From Mycolicibacterium moriokaense (GTDB taxonomy: Bacteria > Actinomycetota > Actinomycetes > Mycobacteriales > Mycobacteriaceae), in NCBI RefSeq assembly GCF_003201655.1, contig NZ_QJJU01000001.1:62001-126000 (forward strand): a stretch of 64,000 nt of DNA, written 5' to 3'. Below the pieces are notes generated by a model. The model worked only from the letters and a program-made list of their open reading frames with translations. It was not told the DNA's origin and searched no databases. Below, piece after piece: positions 22,998-30,599 of the stretch. The number at the start of each line of letters is the position of its first letter. Position 1 is the stretch's first letter. The position numbers and the translations under genes are program-made.

Positions 22998-25631
22998 GTG
23001 GCTGTCGTGGATGACTTAGGCCATTCGGGCATGGCTGCACCGCCGCCGAGTGAGGACTATGGGCGTCAGCCACCTCAAGACAACGCCGCCGAGATGTCCG
23101 TACTGGGCGGAATGCTGCTGAGCAAGGACGCTATTGCCGACGTGCTGGAGCGGCTGCGTCCTGGCGACTTCTACAAGCCCGCCCATCAGAATGTGTACGA
23201 CGCGATCCTGGATCTGTACGGCCGTGGGGAGCCAGCCGACGCGGTGACTGTGTCCGCAGAGCTGGACCGTCGGGGGCTGCTGCGCCGGATCGGTGGGGCG
23301 CCGTATCTGCACACGCTGATCTCGACGGTGCCGACGGCTGCGAACGCGGGGTTCTACGCGGGCATCGTTGCGGAGAAGGCGTTGCTGCGGCGCCTCGTAG
23401 AGGCCGGCACGCGGGTGGTGCAGTACGGGTATGCCGGCGCGGATGGCGCCGACGTCACCGACATCGTGGACCGGGCCCAGGCCGAGATCTATGACGTCAC
23501 CGAGGGACGCACGTCCGAGGACTTCGTGGCGTTGGAGGACTTGCTGCAGCCAACGATGGATGAGATCGATGCGATCGCATCGAACGGCGGTATCGCTCGC
23601 GGCGTCCCGACGGGCTTCGTTGAACTCGACGAGGTGACCAATGGCCTACACGCGGGTCAGATGATCATCATCGCGGCTCGACCGGGCGTCGGGAAGGCGC
23701 TAAAGGTGGATACGCCACTGCCGACTCCGACGGGCTGGACGACCATGGGTGACGTCGCCATCGGCGACCTGCTGTTGGGCGCCGATGGCGAACCGACGCG
23801 GGTGGTTGGCGCGACGGACGTCATGCTGGGCCGGCCTTGCTACGAGGTCGAGTTCTCGGATGGGACGGTCATCGTCGCCGATGCCGAGCATCAATGGCTC
23901 ACTGAGACGAGGACGTCGCGGAAATCCGCGCAGGCCGCCGCGATCCAATACAACCGGTACAAGAACCAGCAGACGTTCGCAGCGGTCCGGACCACCCGCG
24001 ATATCGCTGAGACATTGCGGTGTCCCACTGCGGACCGCCGATTGAATCACTCGGTTGTCAACTCGGCCCCGCTGCAAGGACCGGATCATGAGCTGCTGGT
24101 GCCGCCTTACACGCTTGGCGCTTGGCTGGGCGACGGTACGAGTGCGGCCGCACAGATAACAACTGCTGATCCGGAAATCCTGGTGCGCATCGAGGCAGAA
24201 GGTGTTGTCACTGATCCATCGGCTGTCGCCAAGTACCGATACCAGCTGCGCCTTCCTGATTTGCCGCCGGTAGCTGAGCGCGAATGCGTCGTCTGTGGAC
24301 GGCTTTTCGTCCCGCACACGAGCCAAGTGCGTACCTGCGGTCGTATTTGTGGTGGCCGCGCCCGGTTCATCTCGGACCCGGTTGCCTCCCCAACCTGTTC
24401 GCATTGCAACGGACCATCGTGCGGGTTGAGGCTCTGCCAGGACTGTCGGGACGCTGTCGGCACCTTGCAAGCACGGCTGCGAACCATCGGTGTCCTAGGG
24501 CAGAAGCACATTCCGGCGGAGTACTTGCGCGCCTCAGAACAGCAGCGCCGAGCGTTGTTGGCAGGACTCCTGGATACCGACGGCACAGTCACGGCGGGAG
24601 GTTCCGTGCAGTTCTCTGTCACTAGTAGCCGCCTTGCAGACGATGTAGCAGAACTGATTGTGAGCCTCGGGTACCGTTGCCAAACCTCAACCAAGCGAGT
24701 AAAGGGCCGCCGCCCAGATACATCTGTGGCCTACACACTCACTTTTGCAACTGAAGACGGGGTCTTCGGCCTGCATCGAAAGGACTTGCTGCACAAGGAG
24801 CGTCGAGCAGTCCGCGGAACCGCCCGATCCGGCTCCAGGTTCATCGTGAATGTGCGGCCGATCGCAAGCGTTCCAGTACGTTGCGTCGAGGTAGATAACG
24901 CTAGCCACATGTATCTGGCGAGTCGCGCGATGGTGCCGACGCATAACTCGACGCTTGGTCTTGACTTCCTCCGGTCGTGCTCGATTAAGCATCAGATGCC
25001 GAGCGTCATTTTCAGCCTGGAGATGAGCAAGTCCGAGATCGTGATGCGGCTGCTGTCGGCGGAGGCGAAGATCAAGCTGTCGGATATGCGATCGGGTCGG
25101 ATGAGCGACGATGACTGGACGCGGCTGGCCCGGCGGATGAGCGAAATCAGCGAAGCCCCTTTGTATATCGACGATTCGCCGAACCTGACGATGATGGAAA
25201 TCCGTGCGAAGGCACGCCGGCTTTCCCAAAAGGCTGGCCTCAAGCTGATCGTGGTCGACTACCTGCAGCTGATGACATCCGGCAAAAAGTACGAGTCGCG
25301 CCAGCAGGAAGTGTCGGATTTCTCGCGCAGCATTAAGCTGATGGCGAAGGAGCTTGATGTTCCAGTTGTGGCGATCAGCCAGCTGAACCGCGGCCCTGAG
25401 CAAAGAACCGATAAGAAGCCAATGCTCTCTGACCTGCGTGAATCGGGATCTTTGGAGCAAGATAGCGACATGGTTATCCTGTTGCACAGACCGGATGCGT
25501 TCGAACGCGACGACCCGCGCGGCGGCGAGGCAGACTTGATTTTAGGCAAGCACCGCAACGGCCCGACGAAGACCATCACCGTCGCGCATCAGCTGCACCT
25601 ATCGCGCTTCACCAATATGGCCAAGCCCTAA
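22998..25631 (+). CDS. dnaB: replicative DNA helicase DnaB containing an intein
   Basis: An 877-residue precursor; removing the intein leaves 460 residues, the normal DnaB length. The N-terminal domain (NAAEMSVLGGMLLSKDAIAD) and linker are followed by the RecA-like motor. Walker A is split between GVGK and S, and Walker B-like (LKLIVVDYLQLM) and the C-terminal RESG and DMVILLHRPD motifs lie in the C-extein. Mature DnaB is the hexameric fork helicase. GTG 22998 is chosen because GGGAGGTGA lies 8 bp upstream; the GTG at 22986 is inside that site. The second mycobacterial intein site (after RESG) is empty. A LexA-type box lies upstream. Confidence 0.95.
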   Translation: MAVVDDLGHSGMAAPPPSEDYGRQPPQDNAAEMSVLGGMLLSKDAIADVLERLRPGDFYKPAHQNVYDAILDLYGRGEPADAVTVSAELDRRGLLRRIGGAPYLHTLISTVPTAANAGFYAGIVAEKALLRRLVEAGTRVVQYGYAGADGADVTDIVDRAQAEIYDVTEGRTSEDFVALEDLLQPTMDEIDAIASNGGIARGVPTGFVELDEVTNGLHAGQMIIIAARPGVGKALKVDTPLPTPTGWTTMGDVAIGDLLLGADGEPTRVVGATDVMLGRPCYEVEFSDGTVIVADAEHQWLTETRTSRKSAQAAAIQYNRYKNQQTFAAVRTTRDIAETLRCPTADRRLNHSVVNSAPLQGPDHELLVPPYTLGAWLGDGTSAAAQITTADPEILVRIEAEGVVTDPSAVAKYRYQLRLPDLPPVAERECVVCGRLFVPHTSQVRTCGRICGGRARFISDPVASPTCSHCNGPSCGLRLCQDCRDAVGTLQARLRTIGVLGQKHIPAEYLRASEQQRRALLAGLLDTDGTVTAGGSVQFSVTSSRLADDVAELIVSLGYRCQTSTKRVKGRRPDTSVAYTLTFATEDGVFGLHRKDLLHKERRAVRGTARSGSRFIVNVRPIASVPVRCVEVDNASHMYLASRAMVPTHNSTLGLDFLRSCSIKHQMPSVIFSLEMSKSEIVMRLLSAEAKIKLSDMRSGRMSDDDWTRLARRMSEISEAPLYIDDSPNLTMMEIRAKARRLSQKAGLKLIVVDYLQLMTSGKKYESRQQEVSDFSRSIKLMAKELDVPVVAISQLNRGPEQRTDKKPMLSDLRESGSLEQDSDMVILLHRPDAFERDDPRGGEADLILGKHRNGPTKTITVAHQLHLSRFTNMAKP
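23697..24947 (+). mobile_element. in-frame intein in the DnaB P-loop, class 3 type with LAGLIDADG endonuclease
   Basis: A 417-codon insertion between Lys and Ser of the Walker A motif. It starts with Ala (ALKVDTPLPTPTGW) instead of Cys or Ser. The class 3 triad is visible: Trp in block B (ADAEHQWLTETRT), Cys in block F (VRCVEVDNASHMYL) and Thr before the final His-Asn (MVPTHN), with Ser as the first C-extein residue. Two dodecapeptide motifs, LGAWLGDGTS and LAGLLDTDGTV, mark a homing endonuclease that keeps its acidic residues. Between them lies a cysteine-rich insert (24285-24446). By family knowledge it splices itself out, and its site resembles that of M. smegmatis DnaBi1. Confidence 0.9.
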
Positions 25632-25828
25632 ACCGACGAGATGCAATGAAGATTAGCGAGTAGCGCCTTCTTGATTATCTAGCCCGCCGGCCGGTCTTCG
25701 TAGCTACGTCTACCAGCGGTTTCGATCACGTGGCACGTCGGGCGCGAACCAGGATTCGGATGCTTAGGCACCTGGCCGTGTCTTTCTGCGCTGGCCTCCG
25801 GATCCGTCGTTTCGCAGTTATGTCAGGT

Positions 25829-25984
25829 TTATCTGCTGCCTACCTGCAGGTCCAGCGACCTGATCGCTTCGGCCAGTGCAGTCAGGCCCTCCGCGAGCAG
25901 GACCGTCGTCGGGTTCGTGGATTCCCTCGCCGCCTGCCGGAACTTGTTTTCTGCGCCGGCCGCCCAGGCCGCTGCGGTACTCAT
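25829..25984 (-). CDS. hypothetical 51-residue protein
   Basis: An ATG at 25984 opens a 51-codon frame (MSTAAAWAAGAENKFRQAARE, then ALAEAIRSLDLQVGSR). Third positions are strongly G/C, it is rich in Ala and Glu, and it would form one or two amphipathic helices. No clear ribosome-binding site is visible. It lies between dnaB and the first signal-peptide family gene. The rest of 25632-26019 shows nothing recognisable. Confidence 0.4.
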   Translation of the reverse strand: MSTAAAWAAGAENKFRQAARESTNPTTVLLAEGLTALAEAIRSLDLQVGSR

Positions 25985-26019
25985 GGCCGGGACTGTATCG
26001 GCGCACACCGACAGCGGCT

Positions 26020-26099
26020 TTGAGGTTCCTTTGAGGTCCGCGCCTGATCCTCTATCTCAACCAGCCACACCAGGTGGCTCACAAAGATGAGGAACTCAC
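26020..26099 (+). promoter_or_regulatory. SARP-type promoter and leader of secreted Ser/Thr-rich gene A
   Basis: Heptamers TTGAGGT at 26020-26026 and 26031-26037 repeat with 11-bp spacing; 8 bp further lies GATCCT (26046-26051), then CTATCTCAACC. The leader contains a hairpin, AGCCAC (26063-26068), loop ACCAG, GTGGCT (26074-26079), and a GAGGAA ribosome-binding site before the ATG at 26100. The same arrangement recurs at 28569-28642, 32746-32824 and 33416-33493. Confidence 0.65.
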
Positions 26100-26816
26100 A
26101 TGATCAAGACACGTATCGCCAGCACCGCCGCCCTCTTCACGTTCGGCCTGGCCGCCCTCGGTGGCACTGCCATGGCTATTGCGACACCCGCCTACGCCAC
26201 CCCCGGCGCATCAGGCACCAACTCGTCGTCGGGTAGCTCGACGTCATCGTCGTCGAGCACCTCGTCCACGTCGTCCTCATCCCCGTCGGGCACGAGCGGC
26301 CCGTCCGGTAACACCACCACGCCGGGTACTACCTCCACGTCGGGCACGACAGGCTCTAGCAATGGTCCGACGGGCTCATCACCTACGTCGAGCGTCAGCA
26401 GCTCAGGTGGTGCCCGGACCTCCTCGGCCAACACGGACAGCCCGTCGCGCACGAACACCACGTCGGGCAACACCTCCGCGTCGGATGCGACCAGCCCGTC
26501 CGACACGAACGTCACGACGCGCGCAGCCGGCACCAGTCCGACCTCCCGGGTGGGTTCAGAACCTACGTCGAGCGTCAGCAGCTCAGGTGGCGCGCCGACC
26601 TCCTCGGCCAACACGGACGCCCCGTCGGGGACCAGCGCCACGTCGAGCACGAGCACCGCCGATCCGACCTACGTCCCCTACATGCAGCCGCCCTGCGAAG
26701 CGGAGCCGCCACGAACGCTGGACCCGCCCACATCGCACCGCGACGTCTACCTAGCGGCCGTGCTTGAATACATCGACTTCGACGACCCTGACCTCTTCTC
26801 CGACACTGACCGCTAG
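26100..26816 (+). CDS. secreted Ser/Thr-rich protein A of the MIKTRIASTAALFTFGL family
   Basis: A 238-residue protein. A Sec signal peptide (MIKTRIASTAALFTFGLAAL, cleavage likely after PAYA) is followed by about 150 residues composed mainly of Ser, Thr, Gly and Pro, a likely target for O-mannosylation. A 60-residue unit is repeated inside it (SSVSSSGGA-x-TSSANTD twice, 180 bp apart in the DNA). The C-terminal 50 residues differ: a YVPYMQPPCEAEPPRTLDPP stretch and an acidic end (DFDDPDLFSDTDR). It matches no family that I know. It has four relatives within 8 kb and a strong terminator hairpin downstream. Confidence 0.8.
   Translation: MIKTRIASTAALFTFGLAALGGTAMAIATPAYATPGASGTNSSSGSSTSSSSSTSSTSSSSPSGTSGPSGNTTTPGTTSTSGTTGSSNGPTGSSPTSSVSSSGGARTSSANTDSPSRTNTTSGNTSASDATSPSDTNVTTRAAGTSPTSRVGSEPTSSVSSSGGAPTSSANTDAPSGTSATSSTSTADPTYVPYMQPPCEAEPPRTLDPPTSHRDVYLAAVLEYIDFDDPDLFSDTDR
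26381..26618 (+). repeat. in-frame 180-bp-spaced internal duplication in gene A
   Basis: The 30 bp beginning ACCTACGTCG at 26381-26410 recur exactly at 26561-26590, and the 18 bp TCCTCGGCCAACACGGAC at 26421-26438 recur at 26601-26618. The same block, diverged, occurs in genes B and C on the other strand. Confidence 0.85.
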
Positions 26817-26884
26817 GCGGTTCGCGGCGGACGGGTTCTCGGTAGAGACGGCTGAGAAGGCCACTAATTCGTAAGCGTCACTAG

Positions 26885-26925
26885 GCAGTCGTCCCGCCAC
26901 TCTGCTTGGGTGGCGGGCCGACTGC
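26885..26925 (+). terminator. strong hairpin terminator after gene A
   Basis: GCAGTCGTCCCGCCAC (26885-26900) pairs with GTGGCGGGCCGACTGC (26910-26925) with one mismatch and a 9-bp loop. It is 69 bp after the stop of gene A. The CGGCCCGCCACC arm recurs at 31831 and 32854, so it is a shared terminator module of this cluster. Confidence 0.7.
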
Positions 26926-27395
26926 TGCGGCGCTTTTCAAAACTGACCCACTACCGCACCGTAATTTGCACGCAGTATCGGTGCTCGCAGAACCTGTTCT
27001 CGGGGATCAGCCAGAACTCGGAAACCGTTCGTTGAACATCAATCGGTCGCTGTACTTTTCGAAGTCGTGCTTCCCGAGCTGAACACCGATTCCGGTCTGC
27101 GATGGCTGCAAGCCCGCGTGGACGCGCTCTTGGCCGAGGAGCACGGCGGAGATGAGCCGTGCTAAGCGTGGCTCGCCGTACTCGACGACGCCTGACCGAG
27201 CCTCACCGGCGGAAAGTCGATTGAAGTCTGCGCGATCAGATTGAACAGGTTTCGCCAGATATTCAGCCCGATCGTCCCGATGATCTCGACGATCTCCTGC
27301 GCTCAAGAAGAGCGAGGATGCCATAAAGGCCCCGGAACGCTCGTTGCGCTGGAGGAGTTGACGAACTGACGGGCAATGACACGCCTCGCAGGCGC
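26926..27395. other. 470 bp without an intact gene; degenerate coding remnants
   Basis: The forward strand shows short coding-like fragments broken by stops: LPELNTDSGLRWLQARVDAL ending at about 27167, then VSPDIQPDRPDDLDDLLRS ending at about 27327, then GTLVALEELTN with a stop at about 27370. None has a convincing start. They look like decayed small genes, perhaps regulatory or toxin-antitoxin type, but no family can be named. Confidence 0.4.
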
Positions 27396-27710
27396 GTGGT
27401 GTTCGCCCCCTCGGCGGCGGAGGCGATCCGCCGCACGCCGGCAGCCGAAGCTGCGGAAGTCCTCGACGGCCTCGGTTCGTTGGCCGACCCTCGACGCGAC
27501 ATCAACGAACTGGCCTCGCTGTCGCCGAGCGAGTCCGCGGAGTCTTACCGGATACTGCACACCGCCGGTGAAATTGCGGTTCTGCGACCGCTGGAGCCCT
27601 CTGATCCAGGATTCGATGCCAGCGCACCGGAGACTCTTGCAGTGGTGGCCGTGGTGCCGTCCTCAGAGCTGTCGGACAACTTGAGCACGTCGACGGTACC
27701 CGGGTTCTGA
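27396..27710 (+). CDS. hypothetical protein, 104 residues
   Basis: A GTG-started frame with normal mycobacterial codon use (VVFAPSAAEAIRRTPAAEAA, then SYRILHTAGEIAVLRPLEP). The order beta strand, helical pair and YRI-beta strand is reminiscent of RelE/ParE-like toxins, but the C-terminus extends further and no diagnostic residue is clear. It directly follows a short frame ending EELTN, which could be the tail of a decayed partner. Function is not assigned. The 280 bp that follow, up to 27989, show no gene. Confidence 0.45.
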   Translation: MVFAPSAAEAIRRTPAAEAAEVLDGLGSLADPRRDINELASLSPSESAESYRILHTAGEIAVLRPLEPSDPGFDASAPETLAVVAVVPSSELSDNLSTSTVPGF

Positions 27711-27989
27711 ATTCACGCCGAAAGCCAGCTCGCAGTACTGAGATAACGAATCGCGAGCGGCATCGCCGATGACCCGAGGCTTGTAACAAGGCAACAACGT
27801 TGATGACGGTCGCCGGAATTGCGGCCCTCGGCGGGAACAATCTCTCTGAAGGTCCCGGCATGCTGGGGCCCTTGCGCTGAAAGCATATGGAGGAGTGCCT
27901 GATGCCCGCTGAGCCACGCTCGACCCGCGACCTTGCGGTGGCGGGTCGGACGTGGCGGGGCGATGGTTACGAAGGACCGCCTGCTCTCG

Positions 27990-28568
27990 CTAGCTCGTTG
28001 GCAGCGGCATACCGAGCTCAAAAGCATTCCGGTCGACGGCCAGTCTCTGTTTCACCTCAGCAAGCTTTGCATCGCTCATTGACCGCGCGAGATCGTTCAT
28101 CGACATGGCGAGCGCGTTCGCAGAACTCGGGCTCATCCACGGGCTTAACCCCGGTAGTGGGTGCGCCGATAGGTCGGCGGCCGAGGAGGTCTTGGCACCG
28201 CCTGTGCTGCCGACGCCCGATGTGGGTGTGGAGCCCACCTTGGAGGTCGGACCATTGCTAGAGCTCGTCGTGCCCGACGTGGAGTTCGAGTTGAAATTCG
28301 GGTTCCGGACGATCCCCACGCGGTCGAAGAGGTCATCAAATGGGTTCCGTTCGCGGGTCGGACCGGAGTTGGTCGTGCCCGATGTGGTGTCGGTGGTGCC
28401 TGCGGTAGTGCTCGGGCCGGTCGTGGTGCTGGTGCGCGACGATGAGGTGCTATCGGACGCGCCGGGTGCGGCGTTGCCGGGTGCGGCGACGGCAAGGGCA
28501 GTGCCGCCGATAGCGGCAAGCCCGAACGTGAATAGGGCCGCGGTGCTGGCGATGCGGGTCTTGATCAT
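27990..28568 (-). CDS. secreted Ser/Thr-rich protein B of the MIKTRIASTAALFTFGL family
   Basis: A 192-residue protein with the family signal peptide (MIKTRIASTAALFTFGLAAI; cleavage near GNAA). It has a Ser/Thr-rich region (residues 35-65), an Arg/Asp-containing insert (RERNPFDDLFDRVGIVRNP), the family block TSGTTSSSNGPTS...SGVGSTGGAKTSSA and a distinct C-terminal helical segment (ALAMSMNDLARSMSDAKLAE). The DNA of the shared block is very similar to genes A and C. It is divergent from the Ser/Thr kinase gene, with a SARP-type promoter in between. No known family. Confidence 0.8.
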   Translation of the reverse strand: MIKTRIASTAALFTFGLAAIGGTALAVAAPGNAAPGASDSTSSSRTSTTTGPSTTAGTTDTTSGTTNSGPTRERNPFDDLFDRVGIVRNPNFNSNSTSGTTSSSNGPTSKVGSTPTSGVGSTGGAKTSSAADLSAHPLPGLSPWMSPSSANALAMSMNDLARSMSDAKLAEVKQRLAVDRNAFELGMPLPTS

Positions 28569-28642
28569 TGACGTTCCTTTTCTCGAAGCCTGAGTGGCTG
28601 GTTGAGATCAAGGATCGAGTCGCGTCCTCAAGGAAACCTCAA
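28569..28642 (-). promoter_or_regulatory. SARP-type promoter and leader of gene B
   Basis: On the reverse strand TTGAGGT (28636-28642) and TTGAGGA (28625-28631) are 11 bp apart, then 8 bp, then GATCCT (28611-28616), and an AAAAGGAA ribosome-binding site before the ATG at 28568. The leader hairpin of the other copies is weak here. The site lies in the 221-bp gap to the kinase gene and could act on it too. Confidence 0.6.
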
Positions 28643-28789
28643 CGACCATTGACAGACGCGTTGACGCGAGCGCCGATTATTGGCCGTCTGCGCTGGCTAG
28701 ATCAACTAGTGTGTTCGCTAGGCAGCCTCGGTGGGGCTGGATGTAAGCGAACACATCGCTGGTCGGCGCTTTGCTATCGGGACGGCACC

Positions 28790-30595
28790 ATGGATGAAAC
28801 CCTCGTAGGTGGCGGGGACACGACCAACGGGCCGGGGCCAACGCAGGAATTCGGGCGCTACGAACTGCTGTCGCTGCTCGGCGCGGGCGGCATGGGGCAG
28901 GTGTGGCGCGCGCGCGACTCGCAAACCACCCGAGTGGTGGCGCTGAAGGTGCTGCCCGAGCGCTCCGCCGATGACGAGGAGTTGCGTGAGCGGTTCCGCC
29001 GTGAGTGCCGCGCGGTGGCGCAGCTGACCGAGCCGCATGTGATACCGATCCACGACTTCGGTGACATCGACGGGCGCCTCTACCTGAATATGCGTCTGAT
29101 CGAGAGCACAGACCTGCGCTCGCTGATCGAGCAAGAGGGGCCCTTGCCGCCTCGGCGGGCAGCCGCGGTCATCACTCAGGTGGCCGGCGCGCTGCAGGCG
29201 GCCCACGACGCCGGGCTGGTGCACCGCGATGTCAAGCCGTCCAACATCCTTGTGGCAGCAGATGATTTCGCATACCTGATCGATTTCGGGATCGCCCACG
29301 CGGCCGATGACGGGACGCTGACCAAGGCCGGCGAGACCGTCGGCACCCTGTCCTATCTGGCGCCGGAGGCGATCGGCGCGGCAGTCAAGATCGACGCGCG
29401 GGTGGACGTGTACGCGCTGGCATGCGTGCTCTATCAGACTCTGACCGGCACGCCGCCGTTCACCAGCGATTTGGGTCCGCGGGGCCTGATCGCCCACCAC
29501 CTGCAGACGCCGCCGCCGAAGCCCAGCATGAGCACTCCGGGCGTGTCAGCGGCGTTCGATGCGGTGATCGCCAAGGGGATGGCCAAGAACCCAGACGACC
29601 GCTACCAGAGCGCGCGCGAGCTGGCCGAGGCGGCGCGGGCCGCGGTGGACGGCTCGGCTGCGGTCACCTCCGAGGTCATGGCTGCGGGCCGTGAGCGCCG
29701 AATGTGGTTGTCGCGCAAGGCTACCGGACTGCTGGCTGCTGCGGTCGCCGTCGTGGTGGCCGCCGTAGCAGTCATCGTGGGCATCCATCTGGCGTCAAGC
29801 AGCCGTCGCAACGCCCCCACACCCGTCGCCCGGGCTCACTCGTCTGAGACCGCGCTCCCGTTCACCGGCGTGAAGCTGCCCACCGGGGTGGCTGTCGACA
29901 CGGCAGGCAACGTGTACGTCGCCGACATGGCCAGTGACCGGGTGCTGAAGTTGGCCGCGGGCGCGTCGGAGGCCAAGCCGCTGCCGTTGGCCGGCCTCAA
30001 GAACCCGCAGGGCGTGGCGGTCGACACCGCAGGTGACCTGTACGTCTCCGACGGCAGCAACAACCGGGTGCTCAAACTGGTGGCGGGCGCGTCGGCGGCG
30101 ACGCCGCTGCCGTTGACGGGCCTCAAAAACCCGCAGGGCGTGGCTGTCGACGCGGCCGGCGACGTCTACGTCGTGGACCGGGGCGATGATCGGGTAGTGA
30201 GGCTGGCGGCCGGTGCATCGGCTGCCAGTGCCGTGCCGTTCACCGGCCTCAACGATCCGCGGGGCCTCGCGGTGGACGCGGCCGGCAACGTCTATGTGGC
30301 CGACTGGGGTAACGAGCGCGTGGTGAAGCTGGCCCCGGGCGCATCGACGCCGACCCCGTTACCGTTCGCCGGCCTCAACGACCCCCATGGCGTGGCGGTG
30401 GACAAGGCGGGAGACGTCTACGTCGCCGACCGGGGCAACGAATGGGTGGTGCGGTTGGCCGCGGGCGCATCGACAAGCAGTGCGCTGCCGTTCGCCGGCC
30501 TCAGCGACCCCCAGGGCGTCGCGGTCGACGCAGCCGGCAACGTGTATGTCACCGATCTCGGCTCCGATCCTGTGGTCAAGCTCTCCGTCGGTTGA
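28790..30595 (+). CDS. transmembrane Ser/Thr protein kinase with NHL beta-propeller (PknD-like)
   Basis: A 601-residue Hanks-type kinase. The kinase domain (about residues 22-285) has Gly loop GAGGMGQV, Lys53 (VVALKVL), catalytic HRDVKPSN (Asp147), DFG at 165 and activation loop TLTKAGETVGTLSYLAPEA. A membrane helix lies at about 312-332 (TGLLAAAVAVVVAAVAVIVG). Six extracytoplasmic NHL-type blades follow, each with GVAVDxAGxVYVxDxxxxRVxKLAAGAS. This is the layout of M. tuberculosis PknD, whose propeller is a sensor. The next gene, 4 bp downstream, is an EmbR-like FHA regulator, a likely substrate. Secreted Ser/Thr-rich genes lie on both sides. It is probably a paralogue, not pknD itself. Confidence 0.92.
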   Translation: MDETLVGGGDTTNGPGPTQEFGRYELLSLLGAGGMGQVWRARDSQTTRVVALKVLPERSADDEELRERFRRECRAVAQLTEPHVIPIHDFGDIDGRLYLNMRLIESTDLRSLIEQEGPLPPRRAAAVITQVAGALQAAHDAGLVHRDVKPSNILVAADDFAYLIDFGIAHAADDGTLTKAGETVGTLSYLAPEAIGAAVKIDARVDVYALACVLYQTLTGTPPFTSDLGPRGLIAHHLQTPPPKPSMSTPGVSAAFDAVIAKGMAKNPDDRYQSARELAEAARAAVDGSAAVTSEVMAAGRERRMWLSRKATGLLAAAVAVVVAAVAVIVGIHLASSSRRNAPTPVARAHSSETALPFTGVKLPTGVAVDTAGNVYVADMASDRVLKLAAGASEAKPLPLAGLKNPQGVAVDTAGDLYVSDGSNNRVLKLVAGASAATPLPLTGLKNPQGVAVDAAGDVYVVDRGDDRVVRLAAGASAASAVPFTGLNDPRGLAVDAAGNVYVADWGNERVVKLAPGASTPTPLPFAGLNDPHGVAVDKAGDVYVADRGNEWVVRLAAGASTSSALPFAGLSDPQGVAVDAAGNVYVTDLGSDPVVKLSVG

Positions 30596-30599
30596 TCAG

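Noticed and set aside
25440..25470. Second intein at the RESG site used in M. tuberculosis DnaB
   Set aside because: The sequence runs RESGSLEQDSDMVILL without interruption, so the site is empty.
28568..28790. Longer N-terminus for the Ser/Thr kinase, starting at 28568
   Set aside because: The extra 74 codons overlap the gene B promoter repeats and have no similarity to kinases; PknD-like proteins start about 20 residues before the Gly loop.
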